A stretch of DNA of 37,500 bases from NCBI GenBank assembly GCA_002005505.1, contig KV908540.1:135001-172500 (forward strand). Direction: 5' to 3'. A program made the translations under genes and the position numbers. Shown here one piece after another: positions 16,191 to 28,179 of this stretch (the stretch's first letter is position 1; each line of letters begins with the position of its first letter). Below the pieces are notes generated by a model. The model made no database searches. It had not been told where the DNA came from and saw only the letters and a list, made by a program, of their open reading frames with translations. Source of the DNA: Botryococcus braunii (taxonomy: Eukaryota; Chlorophyta; Trebouxiophyceae).

Positions 16191-17347
16191 AGGAGCGACT
16201 GGGGGCGGTTGAGTAGCGGCCAGAGCGACCAGGTAGAGGAGACGGGGGAGGGGGGTGGAGGGGATGGACAAAGAGTTGAAAGGGCCTGGAGAATGCCATG
16301 AGTGTTCAGTTTGCGGACTGACAGAAGACAACAGTCACGTGTTTACGTGTGCCCACATAAGAGAGCGAGTTGAAAGACAATGCAATAATGCCTGTCAAAA
16401 GTAAGCATTACATGACCAAACCTCACAAAAAGGACCAGCAACTCCACCATGCTAAACTTTTGAGGCTGTACTTCATTCGAAGGTGCGAATCTGGAATGAC
16501 TTTAATTCAACAAAAACAGTGCTGACTAGGAAGCTTCACTCTTTCTCTACAACACTCCTGTGCCTTCAAGTTTCCTAGATAGTTAACTTACTTTCCTCTA
16601 TTTCCTCTGCCCTCTACCCTACCTGCCTTCAGGTCTTCCCACTCCCATACATTGCCTGTTCTCTTGCTGGGTGAGAGAAGACGACAGTCAAACAGGAGGA
16701 TAACAGGCGAACGGGATTGTTTATGGGCCCAAAGACTCTCCCTAACAAGCTCAACCCATGCCCTTGAAACGTTTACTTAAGATACAGAACCAAACTTGAT
16801 CATGACCATGGACACCATTGACGAGCAGCAATGTCAGCTTCCAAGGACCATAGACCACGGCATGAAGATGACTCCGAAAACCCCACAGGCCCACACTACC
16901 CCTACCCCATCAAAAACTCATGCAAGCCTAATGCTCAGGGCTTACTTTGCTTTACTGGGGAGCACAAAGTAACAAATAATCAATACATGGTGAGCGTCCA
17001 GTACACACCCACAGAAAGAGTGGGATCGCTGCCAGGTCATAATCAAGTGTAAGCATAGGCCACAAATCACCAACATGAACATGCGTGATCCTCCACGTGC
17101 CCCAATTATTGCCTACACTCAGGCCGCTCAGGTAGACCCTGCTTCAGGTCATGTCGCATCACACTGAATAGCCGTGTAAGGAAAACTTTCCCAGAACGTG
17201 AAGTACGAAGTGGAGAGTACTGGCGCTTTGCAGAGACCCCATGCACAGACGTTTGATATGTTCCATTCAGAGGTTTGAAGTGTGTCCACAATGTAGCAGA
17301 AAGACATATTGCCCACAAGCTCACCCTTGAATCCTGTGTCATCCAGC
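16191..17347. other. Spacer downstream of SmD2
   Basis: No gene supported on either strand. The right end should contain the SmD2 3' UTR (minus strand). The remainder is unique-looking sequence with short, motif-free open frames. Confidence 0.4.
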
Positions 17348-19644
<2,297 letters not shown>

Positions 19645-19919
19645 TTACAAGGTGGGTATGATCTGCCGGCTGCCGCCGTCTTGTTCCAAGTATGAGACCA
19701 AACGGCGCGCGAGCCTGAAACGCACTATTTTTTACAGTTAGATAGCACTGTTGCGTCGTCTGTAGTCGTTGGGGTAGGTTCTACAGACCACCGGTTACGA
19801 TTCGAACCTCTGACTCCACGTTGAGATCCAGCAGTACACCCAACGACAAGATGTACATGTCTATGGAAATGGCAGTACATGTGCATCGGTCGTACTTCCG
19901 TACGACGTGGGTCCCAGGG
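19645..19919 (-). promoter_or_regulatory. SmD2 5' UTR/promoter interval, cut short by the retrotransposon
   Basis: Only 275 bp separate the SmD2 ATG from the left end of the retrotransposon. The core promoter presumably lies here. I see no unmistakable TATA box or other named element, so this is assigned by position only. Confidence 0.4.
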
Positions 19920-20050
19920 ATTTCCCACGAACCTTTTGCGTGCCAATCCGCTTACACCATTTGGGTTTACTCCCGGTTGACTGACCTTTATATGGTGGTA
20001 TTAGGGCTTGGGAACCCTAAGCTGGTGAGTAATTTTCCACCAGACCATCC
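19920..20050 (+). repeat. Split direct repeat B2 (outer copy)
   Basis: 131 bp, beginning ATTTCCCACGAACC and ending CCAGACCATCC, identical to 20309-20439. Its left edge is the element's terminus; the flank to the left ends in GTCCCAGGG. Confidence 0.95.
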
Positions 20051-20065
20051 GGGTGGGCGGGCGGG
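20051..20065 (+). other. 15-bp four-GGG (G-quadruplex-type) spacer between B2 and A2
   Basis: The sequence is GGG-T-GGG-C-GGG-C-GGG, four runs of three G with one-base loops, the textbook pattern for a very stable parallel G-quadruplex. It fills exactly the gap between the end of B2 and the start of A2. It is absent next to A1 (27934) and next to B1 (20440). Confidence 0.9.
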
Positions 20066-20310
20066 ACCAATGAAGGTGCGTAGAGCCACCCGTCCCCCGG
20101 GTATATCAGTCAAGAGGGAGGGACCCACCTAATGGTTTCCTCAGTTGCTTGTTTGAATCCTATCCTTTGGTTTTCTATATCACCTAGCCTGTTCCCCCGT
20201 TGTTTCACCTGAAATATCCTTGATTGTCCATTCGTGATCTGGAGTCACGTGCTTGTTCGCCATTAGTCAATCCTTTTGGGGGTTTACTAGCCCTCCCGTG
20301 GCAATGGAAT
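20066..20310 (+). repeat. Split direct repeat A2 (inner copy)
   Basis: 245 bp, starting ACCAATGAAGGTGCG and ending GTGGCAATGGAAT, identical to 27935-28179. Its last two bases overlap the first two bases of B1, so the A2/B1 junction reads GGA-AT-TTCCC. Confidence 0.95.
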
Positions 20311-20439
20311 TTCCCACGAACCTTTTGCGTGCCAATCCGCTTACACCATTTGGGTTTACTCCCGGTTGACTGACCTTTATATGGTGGTATTAGGGCTTGG
20401 GAACCCTAAGCTGGTGAGTAATTTTCCACCAGACCATCC
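20309..20439 (+). repeat. Split direct repeat B1 (inner copy)
   Basis: 131 bp identical to 19920-20050, fused directly to A2 on its left and followed on its right by the recombinase gene region. Confidence 0.95.
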
Positions 20440-20543
20440 ACCTTCCCAGTTCCCCCAACTGGCAGCCTGCTGACTAGCTGGCTGTCCTGCAGCATGCAGG
20501 ATCCCCCTTGGCAGCCATCATAGGGTCCCCAGGACTCCTAGGC

Positions 20544-21427
20544 ATGGCTGACACCTTGCTCCTGGGCCGCCAAATCCCCTGCCACACTGGCCCTCCCCTG
20601 AGTGCTACAGCTGCTGACCAGTACTTCCAGTGGCTCACCAGGGCCAACTCCATCCAGCTGCTAGCAGTCAAGGGGGCCACCATGCAGAAGAAGATCAGTG
20701 CCTTCGATAAATTCTGTGAGTTCATGAGTGACACTGGCCGCCATGCCCTCCAAGGGACCCCTCAAGACATCAAAGTCTACATGACCTTGTGGGCCACCAC
20801 CTGCGGTAGATATAAACATCAAGGCTTGGACCTTGCTGCGCCGGTTAGCATGCGCTGCCTATTGTCTTTCCTGGCCACTGAGTTTGACCGCTATGCCACC
20901 ACCCATGGCAACTGGGACCCTCTCCGTGGTCGAGGTAGGCTGTCAATGTCCCCAATACTAGCATGAAGCTTTGCTACCTGATGGAAACTGTGTGCATGGG
21001 TTTGACTAAACGTGTAACCGTTTTGTAAACGTGTAAGTGATGTACAAATTATATGTTGCAGGCAATCCTGTGCGTTCTTTAGACGTGGCAGAGTGGGCCA
21101 CTGGCTACACCCGCTGGCTGGCCCACTTGGGTTATAATCCCCAGTCAGCTCACCCCTGGAGCTTGTCAGACCTGCAGCAAGTCATGGCACGCTTGGATAT
21201 TCGCATCAGCACCACCACCGGCGTCCCCTTGCTCCGCCTGCACCGAGATGCCTTCACCATGACAATTTTGTGGGAAACATGCTCGCGTGGGGCTACTGCT
21301 GTCTCCTGGTGCTTGGATGACCTGTGGCTGACTTCTGGTATGTCCCCCCCCCCACTTTGTCAGCTACTCCTCCATTCCCCCCTTGGGTCTCTGCTTCATG
21401 TCCTCTCTCTCTCTCTTCATGCCCCCT

Positions 21428-21476
<49 letters not shown>

Positions 21477-22013
21477 CATGCTCACATTCTGTCGGCCTGT
21501 GCAGGGACGCCTGCTGGGCCCAGCTTGTACCCCTCCCTGCTGATTCCTCTCGGCGGGGTAGTCTTATTTAAGGCCCTAGAAATCAAGCACAACCTGCACC
21601 CTGAGGTGATGATCATCACTCGCAAAGATGACCCCCTCTGCCCAATCCAGCGTCTCCATGCCTTGCTGGTCCAGTCTGCCGCACTGGGTCACCCCATCAC
21701 CCAGTTTCTTTGCCGCCCCTTGTCCTCCAATAAGGACCATTTCATAGAACGCAGCCTCAGCGTGGCTGCTTTCGAAGAAGACATCGACTTCCATTTTACA
21801 GCTGCCAACATCCCCTACCACGCCACCTTGCATGGGAGCAGGCGAGGCTCCCTCCAGCATCACGACCAGCAAGGTCAGACTCTGGAGGCTTTGGGCCGCC
21901 TCGCTCAAATCAAAACGCCCAGCGTGACCAAACGCTACATCGACCCAACCCGTCACTTGCCCCCTAAGCTGCCTAAGGGGAAACGTCCTAACAAAAAGGT
22001 TCGCCTAACCTGA
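20544..22013 (+). CDS. Tyrosine recombinase of the retrotransposon, 3 exons, 391 aa
   Basis: It should recombine element circles into the genome. Exons: 20544-20934, 21062-21337, 21505-22013, both introns phase 1 with GT-AG ends. Features: an N-terminal SAM-like/core-binding helical part (AFDKFCEFMSDTG, TRWLAHLGYNP), the first catalytic Arg in WETCSRGATAVSW, the H-x-x-R box as HGSRRG, and the nucleophile Tyr in SVTKRYIDPTRH. A basic tail (KLPKGKRPNKKVRLT) ends the protein. ATG at 20544 is the first in frame; the frame is open a little further upstream. Intron 2 contains 47 consecutive T. The gene is opposite to RT and the two stop codons are only 5 bp apart (22014-22018). Because it is antisense to the genomic RNA, its introns can persist through retrotransposition. 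Confidence 0.87.
21430..21476 (+). repeat. Poly(T) tract, 47 bases, in recombinase intron 2
   Basis: An uninterrupted T-run 28 bases upstream of the exon 3 acceptor. It reads as poly(A) on the element's sense strand. Its exact length is uncertain, as for any homopolymer. Confidence 0.9.
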
Positions 22014-22018
22014 CGTGC

Positions 22019-24557
22019 TCAGCCTGTGCCTGCCCTTTTACGCTTGGCCCCTGTGACAGAGGCTGGCCTTCTGGGCTTCTCAAACGATATCAAGCTGCAA
22101 GTCAGGTGACACTGATAGTCTCCATCCTGCAGCATGTGAGGTGGGAAACGAGAACCTAACACAAACATGTGCTTTCTGGGGGGAACCGTCGTTTCTGCCC
22201 TGACTGGCAAATGGAGCAGCCAAGTCTTCCACTTGGCTGGTCTATTGCATACCACCAGTATGCAGTTTTTTCTTTCTTGTGCTACTTTGGCTATTACCTC
22301 CCTGAGGCACTCTCTGGGTGGGAATACCCACAGCAGAGGTGTGCCATCTGTGGGGTCTAGTAAACTCCAGGGCATGACCAGTGCATCTGCCCCCATACCC
22401 TCTGCAGCAGGGTACCTTGTAAAATACCTTTTCACTTGGTGGAACTTGTCTACTGTTCCTGCAAAGCAATCCCCTGTGGGAAAACCCCATATGCCTCCTT
22501 CTGGCAGACCTGTCTTACATATCTGTGTATATATACCTCTATCTAGTGCAAAGTCACTTGCATCATCACACCTAGACAGCAGGTCAGCCACCTGGATTTC
22601 AGGAGTGTCTCTTGGTACCCACTGGGCCCTCACTTCCACACCTACCTCAGCTGCAGCCTCAAACATCAGCCTTAGCTCTTTGAGGGTGTGAGTCTTACCA
22701 CTCATGCTATTAACATTAGACACTGCACCCTGATTGTCGCAGAATACCAACAGCACCGCCCCCCGCAGCTTGTCCGTGTTGGCTCTAATGCATGTCCTGA
22801 CCAATAGGCATATATTCTTCACCTCCCTGTGACAAGAAGACAGTGCCCCCTTGCTCATGAGCTCCTGTTCCTCTGCTGTGAAACTCTCCTGCATGGGTTG
22901 CAGCAGCAACTCTTCTGAGAAACCCCCATAACCCCTAGCAGATGCATCCCCATAGCACACGAAGACTGGTCCCTCCTGTCTCCATGGCTTGCCCTTCTGC
23001 CTTTCTAAAGCCTCCACCCAATACAGCAAATCTTCTTCCGTTAACGTTGCTAACTCCTCTGTCAAGCTCTCTCCCCATTCCCGGAGCTCCCCCATGGCTT
23101 GAAACAACCTCCTGATGTATAAGGGGGCTAGCCGTACTGCAGGGGCCACACTCACTAACATGCCTGCCAACCTTGCCATGTCCCTCTTGGTACCCCCAGC
23201 TGTCCTAGCCTTGCCTATTTCCTCCAAAATGAACTCTGCTTTGTCTTGGGGCACCTTGAAAGCTTGTTCCTCTAAGTCCACTATCAAGCCAAGATACTGC
23301 CCTTTCTTGGCTGGTTCTGACACACACTTGCTCCTGGACAAGCAAAAACCCAAATACGTTAACAGCAACAGCAGTGCCCTCATGCCCATCCACCCCTGTA
23401 TGTGACTAGCAGCCAGGAAAATTGCATCATCCACAAACGTGGTCATCCTGAGGCCTCTCTCCCTGAGAGGAGCATACACCTGTAGCATGAACCTTGTGTA
23501 GGTTCTGCATGCAGAAGACCAAACCAAATGGTAACACAGTAAACACAAAAAATTTTCCTTGAAAACTCAAACCCAGGTACTTTTGATCCTCCTTGTGCAC
23601 CCTGAAATGATGGTAACCTGCTTTGAAATCTGTGAGACACAGCCAGTCTCCCGGCCTGGCATACTGTGGCACGTCAGTCAGTTTTTCATACGTGAAACTG
23701 ACATATTTATCAAACAGGTTAATATACCTAGCGTCCAGAATCAGACGCAACTTGCCCTTTCTATTTGCCACCACCCCCAGCCCACTGCACACCTGTACTT
23801 TGTCGCCTGTGACTTCCATTAATGCCCCTGTGTGCAGTAAGTCTTCTAAAGACGCCTTGACAAACTCTGCATGCAGCTCAACCGAATTTCTATTAGCAAA
23901 CTGTACCTTCCCAGGCCTGTCTCCCTGCAGCAGCTCTCGGACCCTTTGCCCTTGCCCTGGCAGTGTGGTCTTTAGTAATTCTACCACTTGCTGTTTCCTA
24001 TCTTGATACCTAGGATGTTCCGACTGTGTCTTGGAATCTGCCCCTACCCATTCCAGCTTGATCCCGTGCCTTAGCCAGTTCAGCACTTTCTGCTGTTCAG
24101 CAGTCAAAGGCGCCTGCCCTTGTGCCCACACGAAATACCTCTCCCAGGCTTTTAGCCGACTATTGGGTACCCCTGCCACAAACTCTTCGTCTTTTAAAGC
24201 CCTGTCCCACTCCTGCGCTAGTAGGCGTGGAGATCTAAGCTCAGGCCCTTCACCTGCAGACACGCCTTCCTCCTGCCACGCTCTTAACGCATGCTGCACC
24301 TCTTCCCATTCAACATCTATCTTTGGTAGGCCCCTGGCAAGCCCTGTTGCGCATCTGGCAACTTGTGGCGTTTGCCCCTGCTCACTGCCAGTCCCAGCAT
24401 GCTGCCCTGCTGCTTCTGCCCAACCTGCCTCCCTCCAGCCAGGTTCTCCAACCTCCAAATCTCCCATTGACACTCGCTCACCTTTTATAACCTTGGCTGG
24501 GCACTCGTAGATGCCATCCCCTGACCTCTGTGGGCAGGGGCATGCTGAAATTTGCAA
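22019..24557 (-). CDS. Reverse transcriptase-RNase H polyprotein (one apparent frameshift)
   Basis: It copies the element's RNA to DNA. The frame from 24557 runs through NSVELHAEFVKASLEDLL, RLILDARYINLF, motif A as LCLTDFKAGYHH (about 23636) and VLPFGL. Near 23518 a one-base shift moves it to a second frame: SSACRTYTRF, the catalytic FVDD box (23437-23426), the thumb, then RNase H with its acidic residues in YGDASARGYGG, HREVKN, FCDNQGA and VADLLSR. The C-terminal part has DCFAGTVDKFHQ...YFTRYPAAEGMGADAL and WVFPPRECL, the conserved tail found after RNase H in DIRS-order elements. No integrase or protease is seen. The 5' end overlaps the gag frame by about 70 bp, so expression may need frameshifting or readthrough. 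The first codon of the open frame is not ATG. Confidence 0.93.
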
Positions 24558-25652
24558 CCCTCTATCCCTGCAGTGGCATTACATTCTCCATCCAGCCACC
24601 AGCCCCTGCAGCAGTGTGTGGGCTCTGGCTTGGCATTGGGATAATGGGTAAGGTCGTACCCTCCTTTAAACAATTCCTTGCGTGCTCTCCCACCCGCCGG
24701 GAATCCACGGCCTCTCCCTGCCGGTGGCCTGTAGTTGGGTATGTAGCTTGGCACGGATGCGGTACGTTGAACGTTTACCGCCAGCAGTTGAGCTGCAAAT
24801 TGTTCCTTCCCAGCTTCTGAGGCCAGCTTCCTTAACTGGGCGCAGTGCAGCTCCCAGTGTTCGGCGAACAAGTAGTCCAGCAAGCCAATTATCTCTCCAG
24901 CCTGCATCCCGCGCCATTCTTGTACCATATTTCTTTCCTTAGCCTTGCATCCTTGCACCCATTGCCAACCTTCCTTATCCGTGGGAATCCGAGAGGTCTC
25001 CCCACCGACTCTCTCTCACGATCGTCCACCGTCCGGACCCCACTCGCTTGCCTCTGTGCCCACTTCCCCTACAACTAACTATGTTTTTCAAATACAATAA
25101 ACCCAAGTGTCCCTCTGGTCGCAAGCAGTCATGTTTAGCGCGCCCTTCCCTTAGCCCCTAGGGGCTCCAGTCACCTGCCTTGCACCAGCCAGCCAACCTC
25201 CTCATCCCAGCCTTTGCAGCCAAGGTTTTTCTCACCCCTGCATGCTAAATGACATTTTTACCCTGCACCAACCGGTGTGACTTTCCCAGTTATACCCCCT
25301 CATGTGCTCCTGACCTTCCTACTGCTTGCCCTCTTAGCCCATCCAGCCTATTAACCTGCAACTCTGGCATTGCTGTTGTATCTGCACTCCCATAATTCCT
25401 AAGTGTCTGTGGACGCTTGCTACCATAGAGAAAATTGTATGAGGTTGCTTCCTTGCAGCTCTCTACTACCTGAGCTACCACCTTCTAGACCGCCTGCAGA
25501 TGCAACCTTTTGTCTAAGTGCGACGCCCAACGTAGAGAGTCATTCCTCCAGCCTCACCACTGGCTTCATTTAAAAATTAATCACGCGGATATAAACGTGC
25601 ATGAATTTGTGGAAACGTTGTTCTGGCCTGCATAGTTCTGAAACCCCCCCCC

Positions 25653-25734
<82 letters not shown>

Positions 25735-27939
25735 TCTTAACCTAGCAGACTTCTGAAACTTGCGCACTATCCCGTGGCTGGCTAATCACTTACCTTTTCC
25801 TTGGCTTCAAGCTTCTTCATATCTGAAAACCAGGCCTCTATCGACAAGTCTGCATATTCTCCATTGACCAGGTTCTTGCCCTGCTTGAGCTCATCTGCAG
25901 CCAGTACCAGCGCCTTCTTGTACAGGTCCGTCGCGCCCCTTTCCGTCTTCCTGTAAGCCTTACTGCAGTCCTGTCGCAGTTCTGCTGCCCTCCTGGCCAG
26001 CTCCCGCCATCTCTCTCTATTCTCGTTCTTAGTAGCTGGTGCCACTCTCTCCTCCAAGGCCTTGATTTTGTCCCTGGCGCTGCCCTGCGCCCCTGGCTTA
26101 CCTCAGCCTCCATTGCACTGCCATAGCAGATACCAGCACCTAGCTGGTCCCTTCTGCTATTCCTTGCCTTGTTACCATCTAACCTGCCCAACCCCTGGCA
26201 CCCCTCCTCACTAGCTTTATTGAGGAGTTGGTGACTGTGATCTTCAACCACCTCTATGTGTATTTCTGTACAGCGCGCCTGTTTGTAATCCAGCATAGCA
26301 GTATCACTTACCTTCACTGTACCTTATTTTTTTTTTTTTTTTTTTTTTGTACCTTATGTCAAGACCTTGTACTGGCTGTCTTGCTGGTTAAACGCCAGGA
26401 TTTTTCAACCACGTATCAACACCTACATTCTTTATGTGGTTATGTGACTGCAAGTACATCTATGTGTGTTCAATAACCAACGTCACTGGGCCTTAAATTT
26501 GCTGTACAGTTGTGTGCTAAGCCTACCTAGTTCACAAGGGCTGCTCTGTCTTAATCAACCTCCCTGCTTCCGTTTGCCTTGCTGGTCCAATCCCATCCAG
26601 CTCCAACCTCTCTCCACGAGGATCCAGCCCCTTTGGGCACCTTACCATCCAGTTCCATCCTCTCTCCACGAGGATCCAGCCCCCTTGGGCACCTTACCAT
26701 CCAGTTCCATCCCCTCTCCACGAGGATCCAGCCCCCTTGGGCACCTTATTATCCAGTTCCATCCTCTCTCCACGAGGATCCAGCCCCCTTGGGCATCTCC
26801 CGCTGCCCCTACCTGGCAGCACCGTCTTATACCTTTACCTCCAGGGTCACAGCCCACCCTTCCCAGCTCAAGTCCCCTGGCTGGTCTTTGCCCTCCAGCC
26901 CCATCCTTTCTGTAAGCTACTCCACTCCCCTTTTGGCACACGCTGCTGCCCTGCCCTCGCAGCACCGTTTTTCCTCCCCCCTCTCCAAGGGATATGCCTC
27001 CCTTACTTAGCTAACCTGGTTTACCTCTCTCTCTCAACACTCACCGCTCACGACCACTAATTCTATCCTTACTTTTGCACACTTCAGGTCCCTTGCTCCC
27101 CTGGATAGGTCTCACAGCGTTAGCATGCCACACAGGTTTAACTTCTTGCAGCTGCACAATCAATCATGCCCTTGGGCCAAAATAACACAATCCTCAGCCA
27201 ACCGAAATTGCCGTGTTTAACAATAACTTACCTTGTTGGCTCGGGCCACTTTCTCTGCTTCAGTTCGAGGTTTCTTTCTGTCCTCTTCGGACTGTGACGA
27301 AGACGCACTGCTTGAGCGGCTTCTTGATCTCTTGCTTGGGCCTTCGATTTTCTCTTTGGATTTTATCTTTTTTGCTATCTTCGCTGGCGGCGAACCAAGA
27401 CTTTGCCTGGCAATCTGTGCGCTGTATCCCACCCACACTGCCGGCGGTTCTATCTTCGTGACAAAAACCCGGTCTAGCCTATCGAATATTGATGGAGGAG
27501 TCAATAGTACCCTCTCAGGATCAAACTGTGCTACTGCATCTGGGTTTTTAAGCACAGCTTCAGAGTATTCGCGACCTGCGCTGACCAGACTAGTATGCAC
27601 CACAACCACAGTGTGCGGAGCGTCCCCTGGGGACCGAACCGCCGTCTTACAGACTAACTTTACAAACTGGTTTTGCGTCAGAGCATCAATGTCGCCGAAA
27701 TGAACCGCTGCCACCTCGTAAAGCTTATGTGGGGTTCCCTCCCTGCTTAACAGCACGCTACATAACGTCTTACTCGGCGGGGCTTGCACCCCAAGCTCGT
27801 CTGGGGCCTCTAAGTTCGCTGCCCAGGCTTCGAACTGCCCTGAAAACCTCCCAGGTGCTCTGGCACCAAACTCCATGCTTCGAAACTCGCAATATCGTCT
27901 TATATTACCAAAACCAGTGGCGACGGCCACTAACACCAA
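24485..27939 (-). CDS. Gag-like region of the retrotransposon, 3 exons inferred, with an internal frame break
   Basis: Three coding-like blocks on the minus strand. Block 1: 27939-27232, with MEFGARAPGRFSGQFEAW and an SR-rich end (KRSRSRSSSASSSQSEED), ending at an AACAAG|GTAAGT donor. Block 2: about 26265-25794, a Lys/Glu-rich helical segment (ERWRELARRAAELRQDCSKA), ending at GAAAAG|GTAAGT. Block 3: about 24958-24485, with a Gly/Arg-rich patch and a Cys/His cluster (THCCRGWWLDGECNA... EGCKFQHAP) like a CCCH knuckle for RNA binding. Introns of about 970 and 830 nt are inferred from the two strong donors; the acceptors are less certain. Within block 2 the reading frame slips by one base near 26070-26110. 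No Gag family is recognised; the assignment rests on position and composition. Confidence 0.6.
25658..25732 (+). repeat. (CT)n microsatellite in gag intron
   Basis: About 75 bp of nearly pure CT preceded by a C-run (about 25647-25655). It lies in the inferred second gag intron. Confidence 0.95.
26319..26357 (+). repeat. 22-base poly(T) flanked by 9-bp direct repeats
   Basis: GTACCTTAT occurs at 26319-26327 and again at 26349-26357, with a pure T-run between (26327-26348). The arrangement resembles a bare poly(A) tail (minus strand) with a target-site duplication. Confidence 0.8.
26595..26800 (+). repeat. 52-bp minisatellite, 4 copies
   Basis: Units begin ATCCAGCTCC/ATCCAGTTCC at 26595, 26647, 26699 and 26751 and contain CTCTCCACGAGGATCCAGCC. 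Divergence between units is a few bases. It sits inside the inferred first gag intron. Confidence 0.93.
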
Positions 27940-28179
27940 TGAAGGTGCGTAGAGCCACCCGTCCCCCGGGTATATCAGTCAAGAGGGAGGGACCCACCTA
28001 ATGGTTTCCTCAGTTGCTTGTTTGAATCCTATCCTTTGGTTTTCTATATCACCTAGCCTGTTCCCCCGTTGTTTCACCTGAAATATCCTTGATTGTCCAT
28101 TCGTGATCTGGAGTCACGTGCTTGTTCGCCATTAGTCAATCCTTTTGGGGGTTTACTAGCCCTCCCGTGGCAATGGAAT
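27935..28179 (+). repeat. Split direct repeat A1 (right terminus)
   Basis: 245 bp identical to 20066-20310. Its right edge (…CAATGGAAT) is the element terminus; the flank continues AGCCGTACGGTACGGCTACG. In the element's sense this is the 5' end, so it should contain the promoter. Confidence 0.95.

Larger units (their letters stand above)
19920..28179 (-). mobile_element. Split-direct-repeat (PAT/Kangaroo-like, DIRS order) tyrosine-recombinase retrotransposon, 8,260 bp
   Basis: The element's sense strand is the minus strand. Reading that way: A1 (28179-27935), gag region, RT/RNase H, an oppositely oriented tyrosine recombinase, then B1 (20439-20309), A2 (20310-20066), a 15-bp spacer and B2 (20050-19920). 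A1 equals A2 (245 bp) and B1 equals B2 (131 bp), as far as I can read without a mismatch. This is the split-direct-repeat order A1-internal-B1-A2-B2 known for PAT and Kangaroo elements, and an inverted recombinase gene is known from Kangaroo of Volvox. No LTR, no DDE integrase and no target-site duplication is seen, as expected for recombinase-mediated insertion. The identical repeats point to a recent insertion. It lies 275 bp upstream of the SmD2 ATG and 402 bp upstream of the carrier ATG. Confidence 0.93.

Noticed and set aside
23443..23640. Programmed frameshift as the explanation of the RT frame change
   Set aside because: It lies in the catalytic palm between two conserved motifs, where recoding would halve the polymerase; a mutation or sequence error is simpler.
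22167..24510. Long plus-strand frames opposite RT
   Set aside because: They are antisense shadows of the RT/RNase H and gag frames.
26595..26800. Regularly repeated units as a CRISPR-like array
   Set aside because: The whole 52-bp unit repeats with scattered substitutions and there are no unique spacers; it is a minisatellite in a eukaryotic element.
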